In this document: positions 16,169-25,240 of the stretch, in pieces | Layout of the letters: every line of letters starts with the position of its first letter | How positions within the stretch are numbered: the first letter of the stretch is position 1 | NCBI GenBank assembly: GCA_016718035.1 | Contig: JADKEK010000012.1 | Coordinates: 1-64,000, forward strand | Direction: 5' to 3' | DNA: 64,000 nucleotides | From: Bacteroidota bacterium | Lineage (GTDB): Bacteria; Bacteroidota; Bacteroidia; Chitinophagales; BACL12 | The notes under the pieces: model-generated | The model's database searches: none | What the model was told of the DNA's origin: nothing | The model's input: only the letters and a program-made list of their open reading frames with translations | Made by a program: the position numbers and the translations under genes

Positions 16169-16205
16169 TTCGGAATTATTTTTAGGCAAATTTAACCTAT
16201 TTAGT

Positions 16206-18026
16206 ATGAATTATTATCGCGTTACCGGACTGCTACTTTGTTATTTTATGTTATCAAACATAAATGCTCAGCAAATTCTTGTACCTGAGTGGTCGAAAGG
16301 TGTGTTATGGTATCAGATTTTTCCGGAACGTTTTTGTAATGGAGATGTTACCAACGACCCACAACTGGCCGATATAAAATGTAGTTGGCCACACAACGAT
16401 ACCGCGGCCTGGGAAATTTCTCCTTGGACTTCGGACTGGTATGCCATGCAGCCTTGGGAAAAAGAAAATGGGCAAGACATTTGGTATCAGTTGCAACGCA
16501 GAAGATATGGTGGTGATATTCAAGGGATTATCAATAAACTGGATTACATTCAAGCACTTGGTGTTGGGGCAATTTATTTAAATCCGCTGTTTATGGCACC
16601 AAGTTTACATAAATATGATGGCGCTATGTATCATCATATAGAACCAACTTTTGGTCCTGACCCGGAAGGTGACAAGGCAATTATTGCTGCTGAAAATCCA
16701 ATAGACCCTTCTACATGGCAATGGACAAGTGCTGATAAACTGGCTTTAGAACTTATTCAGGAATGTCATAAACGCAATATCAAAATTATTTTTGATGGTG
16801 TATTTAATCATTTGGGTAGAAATAGTTTCGCGTTTGTTGATGTGGTAAAAAATCAGCAAAACTCTATTTACAAAGATTGGTTTACCATAAAAAGTTGGGA
16901 AGATAAAACGAAGGGAACCACCTTTCAATATGAAGGTTGGTTTGGTGTTCCGGATTTACCTGAAATTCGTGAGGACAGTAACGGCATTGTAGAAGGCCCT
17001 AAACAATATATTTTTAATTGCACTCAACGTTGGATGGCACCGGATGGTGTTGTAGCAAATGGTATTGATGGCTGGCGTTTGGATGTTGCATTTTGTGTTG
17101 ACCACGATTTTTGGAAAAGCTGGCGCTTACATGTAAAATCAATAAATAAAGATGCGTATTTAACTGCTGAAGTAGTAGACAAACCGGAAGTAGTTAAACC
17201 TTATTTATATGGTGATGAATTTGATGCTGTAATGAATTATGCATTTGCAGTAATTGCCACCGAATTTTTTGTCAATCAACAATCACAAATATCAGTTTCG
17301 GCTTTTGATTCCTTATTGAATGAACTCCGCACCATTTATGGATACGATATGAGTTTAGTGATGCAAAATTTATTTGATAGTCACGACACCCAACGTTTTA
17401 CTTCATTTTTAAATAATCCGGACGTAGCGAGATTTCGCACCTGGGGCGATTATTTTAATAAAACAAAAGCTACCAATAAAGTTTATGCAACCAATAAACC
17501 GGATGCACTAGCATATCAAAAACAACAATTGATGGCATTGTTTCAATACACCTATCCTGGAGCACCTATGTTGTATTATGGTGATGAAGTAGGCATGTGG
17601 GGTGCAAATGATCCTGATTGCAGGAAGCCTATGATTTGGAGCGACTTACAATATGAGGATGAAGTTTATAATTGGGATGGTAGTAAAAAGACAAATCCGG
17701 ACAAGGTATTTATTGAAAAAGAATTACTCGCCTATTATCAATCATTAGGAAAATTACATCAATTGCCGGCATTACAAAAAGGCGATTTCAAACCGCTGTT
17801 AATCGACGATGTTGACAATATTTATGTTTATAGCAGAAGTTATAAAGGACAAAAAGTGGTTGTAATTCTTAATAATAGTAAGATTAAACAAAACATCGAA
17901 TTTGTGGACAAACAAAATGGTTCTTATAAAGAATATTTTACCGGCCAGCAAATATCATCTGAAGATGGATTTATCACCATTAATTGTGATGGATTTAGCG
18001 GGAAAGTATTAATCAGTAACGATTAA
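16206..18026 (+). CDS. Secreted alpha-amylase family glycosidase (GH13)
   Basis: 606 residues with signal peptide (MNYYRVTGLLLCYFMLSNINAQ). The (beta/alpha)8 barrel shows all four GH13 regions: 'IIFDGVFNHLG' (region I), 'GWRLDVAF' with nucleophile Asp at about 293, 'LTAEVV' with acid/base Glu at about 322, and 'FDSHDT' with the transition-state Asp at about 394. The opening 'GVLWYQIFPERFCNGD' and the absence of a separate N-terminal carbohydrate module fit neopullulanase/cyclomaltodextrinase-type enzymes such as SusA, acting on alpha-1,4-glucans outside the cytoplasm. A C-terminal beta domain (VVVILNNSKIKQNIEF) completes it. There is no sus-like operon beside it. Its stop codon overlaps that of the converging PhzF gene. 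Confidence 0.92.
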   Translation: MNYYRVTGLLLCYFMLSNINAQQILVPEWSKGVLWYQIFPERFCNGDVTNDPQLADIKCSWPHNDTAAWEISPWTSDWYAMQPWEKENGQDIWYQLQRRRYGGDIQGIINKLDYIQALGVGAIYLNPLFMAPSLHKYDGAMYHHIEPTFGPDPEGDKAIIAAENPIDPSTWQWTSADKLALELIQECHKRNIKIIFDGVFNHLGRNSFAFVDVVKNQQNSIYKDWFTIKSWEDKTKGTTFQYEGWFGVPDLPEIREDSNGIVEGPKQYIFNCTQRWMAPDGVVANGIDGWRLDVAFCVDHDFWKSWRLHVKSINKDAYLTAEVVDKPEVVKPYLYGDEFDAVMNYAFAVIATEFFVNQQSQISVSAFDSLLNELRTIYGYDMSLVMQNLFDSHDTQRFTSFLNNPDVARFRTWGDYFNKTKATNKVYATNKPDALAYQKQQLMALFQYTYPGAPMLYYGDEVGMWGANDPDCRKPMIWSDLQYEDEVYNWDGSKKTNPDKVFIEKELLAYYQSLGKLHQLPALQKGDFKPLLIDDVDNIYVYSRSYKGQKVVVILNNSKIKQNIEFVDKQNGSYKEYFTGQQISSEDGFITINCDGFSGKVLISND

Positions 18027-18808
18027 ATTTCAATTTCTCCGGTCAAATACGTTTTGGTTTGGCCCGAAATTAATACACGGTCGCCTTGTAGTTCAGTAAA
18101 AAATTTGCCTACACGTTGTGATAGTTGTATTCCGGTAAGTGATTTTTTATTCAATTTTTTACTCCAATAATTTGTGAGTGTAGTCTGAATTGAACCTGTT
18201 GCCTGATCTTCGTTTATGCCAAAAGCCGGCGCAAAAAAACGACAAACATAATCTACATCATTCCCTTTTGCAGTTACAATTACCCCTCTACTTTTTAATT
18301 CGCCTAAAATGGCAAAATCGGGTGTAATACGTTTTATTTTTTCTTCATAATCAAACACACATAAATAATCTTCTCTGCCAATATAAATTTCTTTTGGTTC
18401 GGTGCGCAAACCTTTTATCAGTTTGTCAGGCGCTTCTGATTCTAAAAAATAATCTAAAGGAAAATCAAGTTGTAAGCCATGTTGATTTTTTTTTGCAACT
18501 AATTTACCGGAGCGGGAATTAAAAATTATTTCGTTGCCGGTAATTGCGTTTGTATTAAACAAGACATGCGCTGCAGCTAAAGTTGCGTGTCCGCATAAAT
18601 TCACTTCAACCAGTGGTGTAAACCATCGTATATGTTGTGTGCCATCAGGATTAGCGACAAAAAATGCTGTTTCCGCCTGATTATTTTCCTGTGCAATTTT
18701 TTGCATGTGTTCATCGCTGAGCCAAGTTGTTAATGGAACTACAGCAGCAGGATTGCCACCAAAAACGGTATCTGTAAATGCATCAATAAGATAAATAGGC
18801 AGGCGCAT
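18023..18808 (-). CDS. PhzF family isomerase-like protein
   Basis: 261 residues, typical PhzF length. It opens with 'LPIYLIDAFTDTVFGGNPA', the PhzF signature, and 'NNQAETAFFV' carries the family's catalytic Glu. Later come 'RWFTPLVEVNLCGHATLAAAH' and 'GINEDQATGSIQTTL', the second-domain counterpart with the conserved D-x-A-T-G-S stretch. PhzF proteins fold like diaminopimelate epimerase and catalyse proton-shift isomerisations; in bacteria without phenazines, as is likely here, the substrate is unknown. The last four bases overlap the end of the GH13 gene on the other strand. Confidence 0.92.
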   Translation of the reverse strand: MRLPIYLIDAFTDTVFGGNPAAVVPLTTWLSDEHMQKIAQENNQAETAFFVANPDGTQHIRWFTPLVEVNLCGHATLAAAHVLFNTNAITGNEIIFNSRSGKLVAKKNQHGLQLDFPLDYFLESEAPDKLIKGLRTEPKEIYIGREDYLCVFDYEEKIKRITPDFAILGELKSRGVIVTAKGNDVDYVCRFFAPAFGINEDQATGSIQTTLTNYWSKKLNKKSLTGIQLSQRVGKFFTELQGDRVLISGQTKTYLTGEIEI

Positions 18809-18853
18809 AAAAATGGTATGTATGTTTATTTGATGCTGTAAATGTAAACATTC

Positions 18854-19318
18854 TCACAATAATTTCTTCAACATAACAATTTGCCCAAAATGATAATTAT
18901 CGTGGTGGAGTATACCATGAATAACTTCATAAATGGTAAATTTCCCTTTAGATGGTAAATAAGGTTCGTGGAGTTTATTGTCGTCTAGTTGTTCAAGAAA
19001 TCGTTCCCAATTTTTTTCAGACTGTTCCAGATGGCCTAACAAATGTTGCCATGCTTGAGGTGAAACATTATCGGGTTGTGACAGGTAATTATCTTTCGGC
19101 GAATTAAAAACGTCACCCTGAAGTTTTCTTAAAACATTATCGCGCCAGCCAACACAATGTTGCACTAATTGCCAGATAGAATTTGCTTCAGGTATAATTT
19201 TTTTCGCCGCCTGTTCAGAAGTAATATCGGTTAAAATTGTTGTGAGTTTTACTTCTGTCCAAGGTACACCATCGTATAAATCGGCAAATAATTTTTGTAT
19301 ATGTTTTACTTCACTCAT
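18854..19318 (-). CDS. DinB family protein
   Basis: 154 residues folding, by pattern, into the four-helix DinB/YfiT bundle. The metal-binding histidines are visible: 'SIWQLVQHCVGWRDNVL' near residue 50 and 'VIHGILHHDNYHFGQIVML' near the C-terminus (H-x3-H). The family contains DNA-damage-inducible proteins and thiol S-transferases; the specific role cannot be read. The start codon overlaps the stop of the upstream DinB gene by four bases (ATGA), so the two are translationally coupled. Confidence 0.88.
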   Translation of the reverse strand: MSEVKHIQKLFADLYDGVPWTEVKLTTILTDITSEQAAKKIIPEANSIWQLVQHCVGWRDNVLRKLQGDVFNSPKDNYLSQPDNVSPQAWQHLLGHLEQSEKNWERFLEQLDDNKLHEPYLPSKGKFTIYEVIHGILHHDNYHFGQIVMLKKLL

Positions 19319-19842
19319 GATAAATAAATTGTTTTGGTTAAGGTGTTGTGATGTAATATATGAAAATCGGTAAAGTATAACATTTCTCTCAATGAAATTT
19401 TACCTAATAATGGATGAGGTAACACATACTTATCGAGGTCTGATTCTTTCCAATTTTCTACTTTTTTTAATAATTGTTGATGTGCAATTTGAAGTGAAAC
19501 TATTACTCCTTCAGAGGTGGTTCCGGTTTTTAATTGTTTAGGTACATAAGCTGCAGATGCTGTTGCACCTGTTTCCAGTTTAGCATGATATTTATCAAGC
19601 AATTCTTCATATGTTCTGGTAGGTCTGTTCATTTTGCCAAATAGCAATCGGAGTGCAAAACCAGGCAAACGATAAGCCAACTGCAATGGTTTGATAGATA
19701 ACACGAGGTGCTGAGCTTGTTCAGCAGGGCTCCATTTGTCGTTTTTTCTGGTAAAAAAGGGTTCAGAAGAAAACTGACTAAGTGTCTCACTCATCAATTT
19801 TATGCTAAAATCTATCTTTTTTGTGACCTCAATTCTTGTCAT
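19315..19842 (-). CDS. DinB superfamily protein
   Basis: 175 residues. 'DKWSPAEQAQHLVLSIKPLQ' supplies the first histidine (helix 2), and 'LREMLYFTDFHILHHNTLT' the H-x3-H pair at the C-terminal helix, so the DinB metal site is present. The middle segment (LAYRLPGFALRLLFGKMNRP) is more hydrophobic than in the partner gene. It is first in a two-gene unit with an ATGA overlap. Two adjacent divergent DinB genes may form a heterodimer, since DinB proteins dimerise; that is inference. Confidence 0.85.
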   Translation of the reverse strand: MTRIEVTKKIDFSIKLMSETLSQFSSEPFFTRKNDKWSPAEQAQHLVLSIKPLQLAYRLPGFALRLLFGKMNRPTRTYEELLDKYHAKLETGATASAAYVPKQLKTGTTSEGVIVSLQIAHQQLLKKVENWKESDLDKYVLPHPLLGKISLREMLYFTDFHILHHNTLTKTIYLS

Positions 19843-19958
19843 AGGTTAAGTATTTGTGAATAAAATGCTCTATCAAATTCAGGTCAAATTAACTCAAAAT
19901 CTTCGAAATTTGTGGTTATTATGTATCTTCGTCCAAAATTCACACACATACTACTACT

Positions 19959-22058
19959 ATGTTAAGAATCAGGTTAATGTTATGTGCTGTGTTACTCCTC
20001 CTCGGTGTGCTAACGCATGCTCAAACGAATATTTCCGGGGTAATCAACAGTTACTGGGAAGTTACAGGAATTGACAAGTGTAATAATAATGTTACACTCC
20101 CTGTCACACCAATAGGGCTTGCAGCCGGAGATCACGTTATACTTATTCAAATGCGTGGTGTTGATGCTGAAGCAGATAATTCTCCGGCTTACGGTTCTAT
20201 TATCAATCTTTCAAAAAGCGGTAATTACGAGATGTTTACCGTGCAGTCTGTGGTTTTTAACGTAGTTACCTTTAACGAAGTAGTTGGCAGATTATATCAG
20301 CTTGCCGGAAGGGTTCAATTGGTGCGGGTTCCGGAATACAGTGATGCAAAAGTGGTAGGTGAAGTAACTGGTCAGCCATGGAATGGAATAACAGGTGGTG
20401 TAATTGCCATGATTGTAAATGGCACTTTAACTTTAAACGAAAATATTGATGCTAAAACGATAGGTTTCAGGGGTGCGGATGTTACCATCAACACGCCTTG
20501 TCTAGTTGGCGGACCTGACGGTTTTAACGGATATGTGACAACCTTAGCGGAAGATAAAGCGGGAAAAAAGGGTGAAGGTATTTCTGAAAACGGAGATAAC
20601 TTTTATGCTCGTGGAGCTCCGGCAAACGGCGGCGGTGGCGGAAACGACCGTCAAACCGGTGGCGGTGGTGGTTCTAATTTTGCTCCCGGTGGTGATGGAG
20701 GGCAGTTAATTAATGCGCCTGCTGGACTTTGTGGTGGAATTTACCCGGGTTTTGGCGGATGGCCTTTGGTATATAGCAATGCTGAAAACCGCATCTGGAT
20801 GGGCGGTGGCGGCGGTGGTGGAAGCTCAAACTTAGGTTCATCTCCTGTTGCCGGTCGCGGTGGTGGAATAATTTTAATTAAAGCAAATACCATTGAGGGT
20901 AATGGTTTTGCTATCCGCTCTAATGGAGAAACCATTTTTTCGATTGCCAATGATGATGGTGCTCCAGGTGGAGGCGGTGGTGGAACAGTATTGCTTGATG
21001 TAGGTACTATAGCTAGCGCACTTACCGTTGAAGTTATGGGTGGTGATGGTGGCAACGTTGATAATTCATTAGATGGCGTAAATTGTGCAGGTCCGGGCGG
21101 CGGCGGTTCTGGAGGTTTGTTGTGGATGAGCAGTGGTGCGTTGCCTGCTGGTATTACATTAATTGCTGATGGTGGAAGTTCAGGCGTTACTGTTGGTGAA
21201 GGTGCTGCATCTCCATGTTTCAACTCTACTAATTTCGCCCAAGATGGCGCGGATGGCGGATTTTTAAACAACCTCGTTATTCCAGCCCCAACTGAACTTT
21301 ATATTGAATTAACGGTAGATATGATACCGGATGACGCAGTTGTTTGCGCCGGCAATGAATTGTTTATGAGTGTTGTTGCTACTGGTACCGGTACTCTTAA
21401 TTACCAGTGGAACGACCCTGCAACTACAAATACACCTGACCTTATTATTGTTCCTCCGTATGATTTCACATATGCTGTAACTGTGACAGATGATTTAGGC
21501 TGTCAGTTGATTGGTTTTGTTGAAGTGGATGTGATTGATTCAGTGGCAATTACAGCCTATCCTGATACCACTTTAGTGATGGGAAATTTCATGACATTAT
21601 ATACAAATTTGGACGACCCTTATACCATATTATGGTCTCCTGATTATAATATTTCTGATATTACTGACCCCAACCCACTTATTAATCCTTACGAAACAAC
21701 TACTTACTGTGTTTCTGCAACCCATCCTACAGGATGTGTTTCAACAGATTGTGTAACCATTATAGTTGCAGCTGAAGTTGCTTTACCAAATGCCTTCACG
21801 CCAAATGGTGATGGTGTGAATGATATTTTCAGAGTTCCACCTACAGCAAATCTTTGTGAAGAGGTTCAATATTTTAAAGTGTTTACAAGATGGGGCGAAC
21901 CGATATATGACTATTTTAAAGATCTTGATAAAGGTGGTTGGGATGGTAACGATTATTATGGACGTTCGCAGGAAATTGGAACATATATTTATGTTGTCAA
22001 AATGTTATGTGATGGTATTTCTGAAACATATTCAGGTACTGTACATTTATTACGATAA
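19959..22058 (+). CDS. Secreted glycine-rich T9SS type B (gliding-motility C-terminal) protein
   Basis: 699 residues with signal peptide (MLRIRLMLCAVLLLLGVLTHAQ). Residues about 215-430 are strikingly glycine-rich (runs such as GGGGGNDRQTGGGGGSN and GGGGGGGSSNLG) and probably form an extended surface domain. About 455-595 are two Ig/PKD-like repeats ('NYQWNDPATTNTPDLII', 'TILWSPDYNISDITDPNP'). The last 85 residues are the gliding-motility-associated C-terminal domain: 'PNAFTPNGDGVNDIFRVPP', 'FTRWGEPIYDY', 'GTYIYVVKMLC', the T9SS type B signal. It is likely a surface adhesin or cell-surface filament protein. Antisense proline-rich open frames across the glycine block are shadows. Confidence 0.88.
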   Translation: MLRIRLMLCAVLLLLGVLTHAQTNISGVINSYWEVTGIDKCNNNVTLPVTPIGLAAGDHVILIQMRGVDAEADNSPAYGSIINLSKSGNYEMFTVQSVVFNVVTFNEVVGRLYQLAGRVQLVRVPEYSDAKVVGEVTGQPWNGITGGVIAMIVNGTLTLNENIDAKTIGFRGADVTINTPCLVGGPDGFNGYVTTLAEDKAGKKGEGISENGDNFYARGAPANGGGGGNDRQTGGGGGSNFAPGGDGGQLINAPAGLCGGIYPGFGGWPLVYSNAENRIWMGGGGGGGSSNLGSSPVAGRGGGIILIKANTIEGNGFAIRSNGETIFSIANDDGAPGGGGGGTVLLDVGTIASALTVEVMGGDGGNVDNSLDGVNCAGPGGGGSGGLLWMSSGALPAGITLIADGGSSGVTVGEGAASPCFNSTNFAQDGADGGFLNNLVIPAPTELYIELTVDMIPDDAVVCAGNELFMSVVATGTGTLNYQWNDPATTNTPDLIIVPPYDFTYAVTVTDDLGCQLIGFVEVDVIDSVAITAYPDTTLVMGNFMTLYTNLDDPYTILWSPDYNISDITDPNPLINPYETTTYCVSATHPTGCVSTDCVTIIVAAEVALPNAFTPNGDGVNDIFRVPPTANLCEEVQYFKVFTRWGEPIYDYFKDLDKGGWDGNDYYGRSQEIGTYIYVVKMLCDGISETYSGTVHLLR

Positions 22059-22078
22059 AATAATTCAATTTATAAAGG

Positions 22079-22110
22079 AACGGATGACTTTTTGGTTATC
22101 CGTTTTTTTT
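22079..22110 (+). terminator. Terminator of the glycine-rich T9SS gene
   Basis: AACGGATGAC (22079-22088), loop TTTTTG, GTTATCCGTT (22095-22104, one G-T pair), then a run of T to 22110. It is directly after the stop at 22058 and before the converging gene ending at 22113. Confidence 0.85.
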
Positions 22111-22112
22111 GT

Positions 22113-22772
22113 TTATTCATTAAAAATCCAAAGCAAAACAGGCTTATTGCTTGCGATTAACATACTGTCAATTCGATTAAAAAAACTATTTGAAATTGCA
22201 GGACAACCCCAACCCTCAGGAGCACCAATCGGGTAGGTAGCAACATCGGGAATTTTATCCCATGAATGAAAAACAATTTGCCTTTCGTAAGCTTTACTCT
22301 TTGTTGATTCCAATCCAAATAAATAATATTTAATTCCTACACCCCATTGACTAACATCGCGTTTGCCAATTTTATATTTTCCTAATGATGAAGTATGGCT
22401 TTCAGGAATATTAGAAAATACAGGATTGTTGGCACTTGCATCTATACCCCATGGATGGCTTCCGCAACCATGACTTACCAATCCGGAATCAACGGCATTG
22501 TTGGTATTAAAGTCCCACACATAAAATCGAAAATTGCCTGAATGTTCGCGCATATTAAGCAGCAGGCAAATAGAAGTATCGAATTTATTTTTAACGCAAT
22601 ATGTTTTTGCCAGGTCCGCTTTTGAAAACAATAAACTAGTATTAATACTATCTGCTTTTCGCAAGCTATCGGCAGTTGCTTTGCGGGCATTAAAAAAGAG
22701 TGATGAGTTGCCATCACATTGAAGAAAAAGTCCGGCTATTAAAATACCGGTGATAAGAAGAAGGGTTTTCAT
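22113..22772 (-). CDS. Murein L,D-transpeptidase-like lipoprotein (YkuD_2 family)
   Basis: 219 residues. The N-terminus MKTLLLITGILIAGLFLQCDG has a lipobox-like end (LFLQ-C at residue 19), so it is probably an outer-membrane or periplasmic lipoprotein. The C-terminal half matches the YkuD_2 catalytic domain: 'SHGCGSHPWGIDASANN', 'IVFHSWDKIP' and 'PEGWGCPAISNSF', which carry the His and the catalytic Cys of L,D-transpeptidase-like enzymes. Known members form 3-3 cross-links or attach proteins to peptidoglycan. The N-terminal 90 residues are helical spacer. It is monocistronic and converges on the glycine-rich gene. Confidence 0.87.
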   Translation of the reverse strand: MKTLLLITGILIAGLFLQCDGNSSLFFNARKATADSLRKADSINTSLLFSKADLAKTYCVKNKFDTSICLLLNMREHSGNFRFYVWDFNTNNAVDSGLVSHGCGSHPWGIDASANNPVFSNIPESHTSSLGKYKIGKRDVSQWGVGIKYYLFGLESTKSKAYERQIVFHSWDKIPDVATYPIGAPEGWGCPAISNSFFNRIDSMLIASNKPVLLWIFNE

Positions 22773-22834
22773 TCAGTAGGTGTGTACTGAACAACGTAAA
22801 ACAATAATTGATTATTATAATTTAATGCAGCTGA

Positions 22835-23467
22835 TTATTTCACCATTAAACCATTGTCCTGAAGGAGTTTATTGATAGCAGCAGGTTCTAGTCTGCCCAA
22901 TTCGCGTTCGGCATCAATATATTCAACTTCGCCTTTATAATTGAATTGCACTCTTCTTTCCAAATCGCCAAATTGCGGGGATTTTACATTCTGATAATTT
23001 TTCACTTTACCATTATCAAAATATTCTTTGCGCATAAGTAAATATCCTTTTTCATCATAAAATTTCATCATTTTAGGATAGTCTTTGCGATAATAAGTCG
23101 TCCACATTCCTGTTTCTATACCATTTGTATAGGTGCCCTCTATTTGAACCACACCACTAGGATAATAAAAAGCCCATTTCCCATCGAATTTGCCATCTTT
23201 TAACTGCCCATCCAGTTTCAATTTTTCACCATCATAAAGTGCTACTTTGCCGGTATATGGTTCTCCTTCGAACAAACAAATTTCAGGTTGGAAATTTGCG
23301 ACAAATGCGCTGTCTTCATGTTTCATTGGAGCGAAGGCAACCGTATTACCATCCTGATAAGTTAAAAAATCAACTAATAAAGCGCCGTTATCATCAAGGT
23401 GTTTAGAAGAATTGTTACACGCAGAAAATGCTAATGTGGTGATAGCCAACAAAACAAATAGTCTCAT
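22835..23467 (-). CDS. MORN-repeat lipoprotein (YwqK-like)
   Basis: 210 residues with a lipoprotein signal, MRLFVLLAITTLAFSACNNSS (lipobox AFSAC). The middle contains MORN-type repeats typical of the YwqK family: 'LKDGKFDGKWAFYYPSG', 'YTNGIETGMWTTYYRKD', 'YDEKGYLLMRKEYFDNGKV'. The YwqK antitoxin name used in some databases rests on one Bacillus case and is not supported here. It is probably anchored in the outer membrane facing the periplasm; the function is unknown. It is last in a four-gene minus-strand run with gaps of 14-17 bp: channel, unknown, phosphoesterase, this gene. Confidence 0.85.
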   Translation of the reverse strand: MRLFVLLAITTLAFSACNNSSKHLDDNGALLVDFLTYQDGNTVAFAPMKHEDSAFVANFQPEICLFEGEPYTGKVALYDGEKLKLDGQLKDGKFDGKWAFYYPSGVVQIEGTYTNGIETGMWTTYYRKDYPKMMKFYDEKGYLLMRKEYFDNGKVKNYQNVKSPQFGDLERRVQFNYKGEVEYIDAERELGRLEPAAINKLLQDNGLMVK

Positions 23468-23481
23468 GGTATAAAGTTAAT

Positions 23482-24732
23482 TTATTTTTTTCGAAGTGTA
23501 ATTTGGGTTATTTCAGGCCAAATGCCGATTCTTCCCGGATAACCTACTGTGCCTAATCCACGATTAACATAAATGGCTACATTGTTTTTTTGATATAAAC
23601 CGGCCCATTGATCATAAATAAACTGAGAAGGAGAAAATCTGATGGCTGGTGTTTCAATTCCCATTTGAAATCCATGTGTATGTCCGCTCAGCGTTAATTG
23701 CGGCGGGTTCGATTTTTCCAATACTTTAGCATCCCAATGTGATGGGTCATGCGATAATAAAATGCGGAACGATTGGTCATCCACTCCTTTGGATGCAATA
23801 TCTAAATCACCTATTTTGGGGAAGTCACCTTTACCCCAGTTTTCAACGCCAATTACATATATTTTTTCGCCGTTTTTTTCCAATGCCACATTTTCATTCA
23901 ACAATAAATTAAATCCTAATTGAGGATGAATGTTTTTTACATTTTTTAAATTCTCTTCACGGTCGGCGGGCGTTTTCCATTTGATATAATCGCCATAATC
24001 ATGATTTCCCAAAATGGAGAAAACGCCAAACGGTGCTGTAATTTTTTTAAATGTATCAAACCAGCCATCCATTTCATCAGCACGGCTATTTACAATATCT
24101 CCTGTAAAAAAAACGACATCTGATTTTAATTCCTGAACGGTTTGAACAAGGTATTCCAACTCGTTTTCAGCACTTTTATTCCATGAACCAATGTGTAAAT
24201 CGCTTAATTGCGTTAAAGTAAAGCCATCAAACGCTTCAGGTAAATCGTCATATGCTATTTCTAATTTATGAATAGTAAAATTGTAACGTCCTTTAAATAT
24301 GCCATAAGCAAATCCTGCAAAGGGGATGGCTCCAATAAGCAGTGACATACGAGCAATAAATGTTCGTCTGCTTAACATAAATGGTTGTTGTTGTTTTTTG
24401 CGTTTCCTGATAACAAACAAACTACCGAAAAAACGAATTAGGGTTTCTCCAAACAGGATAATTAAAACCACCATTTTGGAAAACAGTAACGAGATAAAGA
24501 TGCCAAAAAACCAGAGGTTAATACGTGCTAAAGTTGGTTGCATATATTGCAACAATACAAATCCCAAGGAGGCTAAAATGAACAATGTTATATTGCCTAT
24601 CCAATAATTTCGGATGGCCTTTTTCGGGTTGTTGTAAAATGCCTTTTTTATGGCAAAATGAATAAAAATATCAGATACAAAATATGCAATTCCTGTAACT
24701 GTAAGCCGGGTTATTATTGCCTGAACATCCAT
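23482..24732 (-). CDS. Membrane metallophosphoesterase (YkuE-like)
   Basis: 416 residues. The first 120 or so hold about four transmembrane helices (e.g. 'IGNITLFILASLGFVLLQ', 'LWFFGIFISLLFSKMVVL'). A fifth helix follows (IARMSLLIGAIPFAGFAYG, preceded by an SRRTF motif that resembles a Tat signal but is internal). From about residue 170 comes a calcineurin-like phosphoesterase domain with the full metal set: 'LSDLHIGSW', 'GDIVNSR', 'LGNHDYGDY', 'ILLSHDPSHW', 'LSGHTHGFQMG'. YkuE relatives act outside the membrane on phosphate esters, sometimes lipid-linked; the substrate is unknown. It lies in an operon with the channel gene and the MORN lipoprotein. Confidence 0.88.
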   Translation of the reverse strand: MDVQAIITRLTVTGIAYFVSDIFIHFAIKKAFYNNPKKAIRNYWIGNITLFILASLGFVLLQYMQPTLARINLWFFGIFISLLFSKMVVLIILFGETLIRFFGSLFVIRKRKKQQQPFMLSRRTFIARMSLLIGAIPFAGFAYGIFKGRYNFTIHKLEIAYDDLPEAFDGFTLTQLSDLHIGSWNKSAENELEYLVQTVQELKSDVVFFTGDIVNSRADEMDGWFDTFKKITAPFGVFSILGNHDYGDYIKWKTPADREENLKNVKNIHPQLGFNLLLNENVALEKNGEKIYVIGVENWGKGDFPKIGDLDIASKGVDDQSFRILLSHDPSHWDAKVLEKSNPPQLTLSGHTHGFQMGIETPAIRFSPSQFIYDQWAGLYQKNNVAIYVNRGLGTVGYPGRIGIWPEITQITLRKK

Positions 24733-24749
24733 AAGATAAGCGTAACAGT

Positions 24750-25223
24750 TTAGAGTGCCGAAGCGTTCACCAATTTAACATTTACTTCGGGAGGTACACC
24801 AACCTCAATATCAATTTCGTTGAATTTAAAATTGCCCAAAGTGAGTTTTTTCTGAAAATCGTCAGCAGCAACCAGCGTGGTTACTATCACTTTGAGTAAA
24901 GTTTTATCTTCGTTTTCTTTTAAAATAGCATCAATATCGTCTTTACTTACGTCGGCAAATTTTTCAAAATGGAATACAATTCTTGGTGGGATACTAACGC
25001 CGACATTAATTTCTTTAGTACGAAATCCTGTTTTTTCAATAATTGGTGATAAGGCAATGAGGTCGTTCGCCATATCAGCCAATTTTTCGCTGGTAAGGTT
25101 TTTAACATCATAAAAGTTACTCAGGGTTTCCTTCAGCAATCCTGTAGCCGATTGATAACCTTCACCTAACAGCCCGGTTGTTTCGTCAAAAACGTTTTTA
25201 ACCGAATCCAATACCTTTTTCAT
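24750..25223 (-). CDS. Conserved protein of unknown function, channel-operon partner
   Basis: 157 residues, starting at the ATG at 25223 (MKKVLDSVKNVFDETTGLLG); the listed upstream start would add MPII and is not needed. No known domain or signal peptide is recognised. It begins with an amphipathic helical region that also looks membrane-peripheral ('YQSATGLLKETLSNFYDV'), followed by two alternating strand segments ('EINVGVSIPPRIVFHFEKF' and 'FNEIDIEVGVPPEVNVKLV'), which look like an internal duplication of 'IxVGVPPxxxxK/HF'. It is 14 bp downstream of the CASTOR/POLLUX-like channel gene and 17 bp upstream of the phosphoesterase. The location suggests a channel accessory protein, but that is inference. 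Confidence 0.6.
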   Translation of the reverse strand: MKKVLDSVKNVFDETTGLLGEGYQSATGLLKETLSNFYDVKNLTSEKLADMANDLIALSPIIEKTGFRTKEINVGVSIPPRIVFHFEKFADVSKDDIDAILKENEDKTLLKVIVTTLVAADDFQKKLTLGNFKFNEIDIEVGVPPEVNVKLVNASAL

Positions 25224-25232
25224 AATTATTGG

Positions 25233-25240
25233 CAAAGTTA
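25233..25240 (-). promoter_or_regulatory. -7-like element before the unknown channel-partner gene
   Basis: TAACTTTG on the minus strand (CAAAGTTA at 25233-25240), ending nine bases before the ATG at 25223 and overlapping the 3' end of the channel gene. A second, internal start site within the operon is possible; no -33 is visible. Confidence 0.35.

Noticed and set aside
16206..18026. A polysaccharide utilisation locus around the GH13 enzyme
   Set aside because: No SusC/SusD pair, regulator or further glycosidase is adjacent.
20741..21271. Proline-rich minus-strand frame (176 residues)
   Set aside because: It is the antisense shadow of the glycine-rich part of the T9SS type B gene (GGN codons read as CC-rich).
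22835..23467. Toxin-antitoxin system, because of the YwqK name
   Set aside because: MORN repeats and a lipoprotein signal fit a surface lipoprotein; no toxin partner is next to it.
23482..24732. Tat-exported phosphoesterase because of an SRRTF motif
   Set aside because: The motif is after four transmembrane helices, not at the N-terminus, so it is more likely a cytoplasmic loop.
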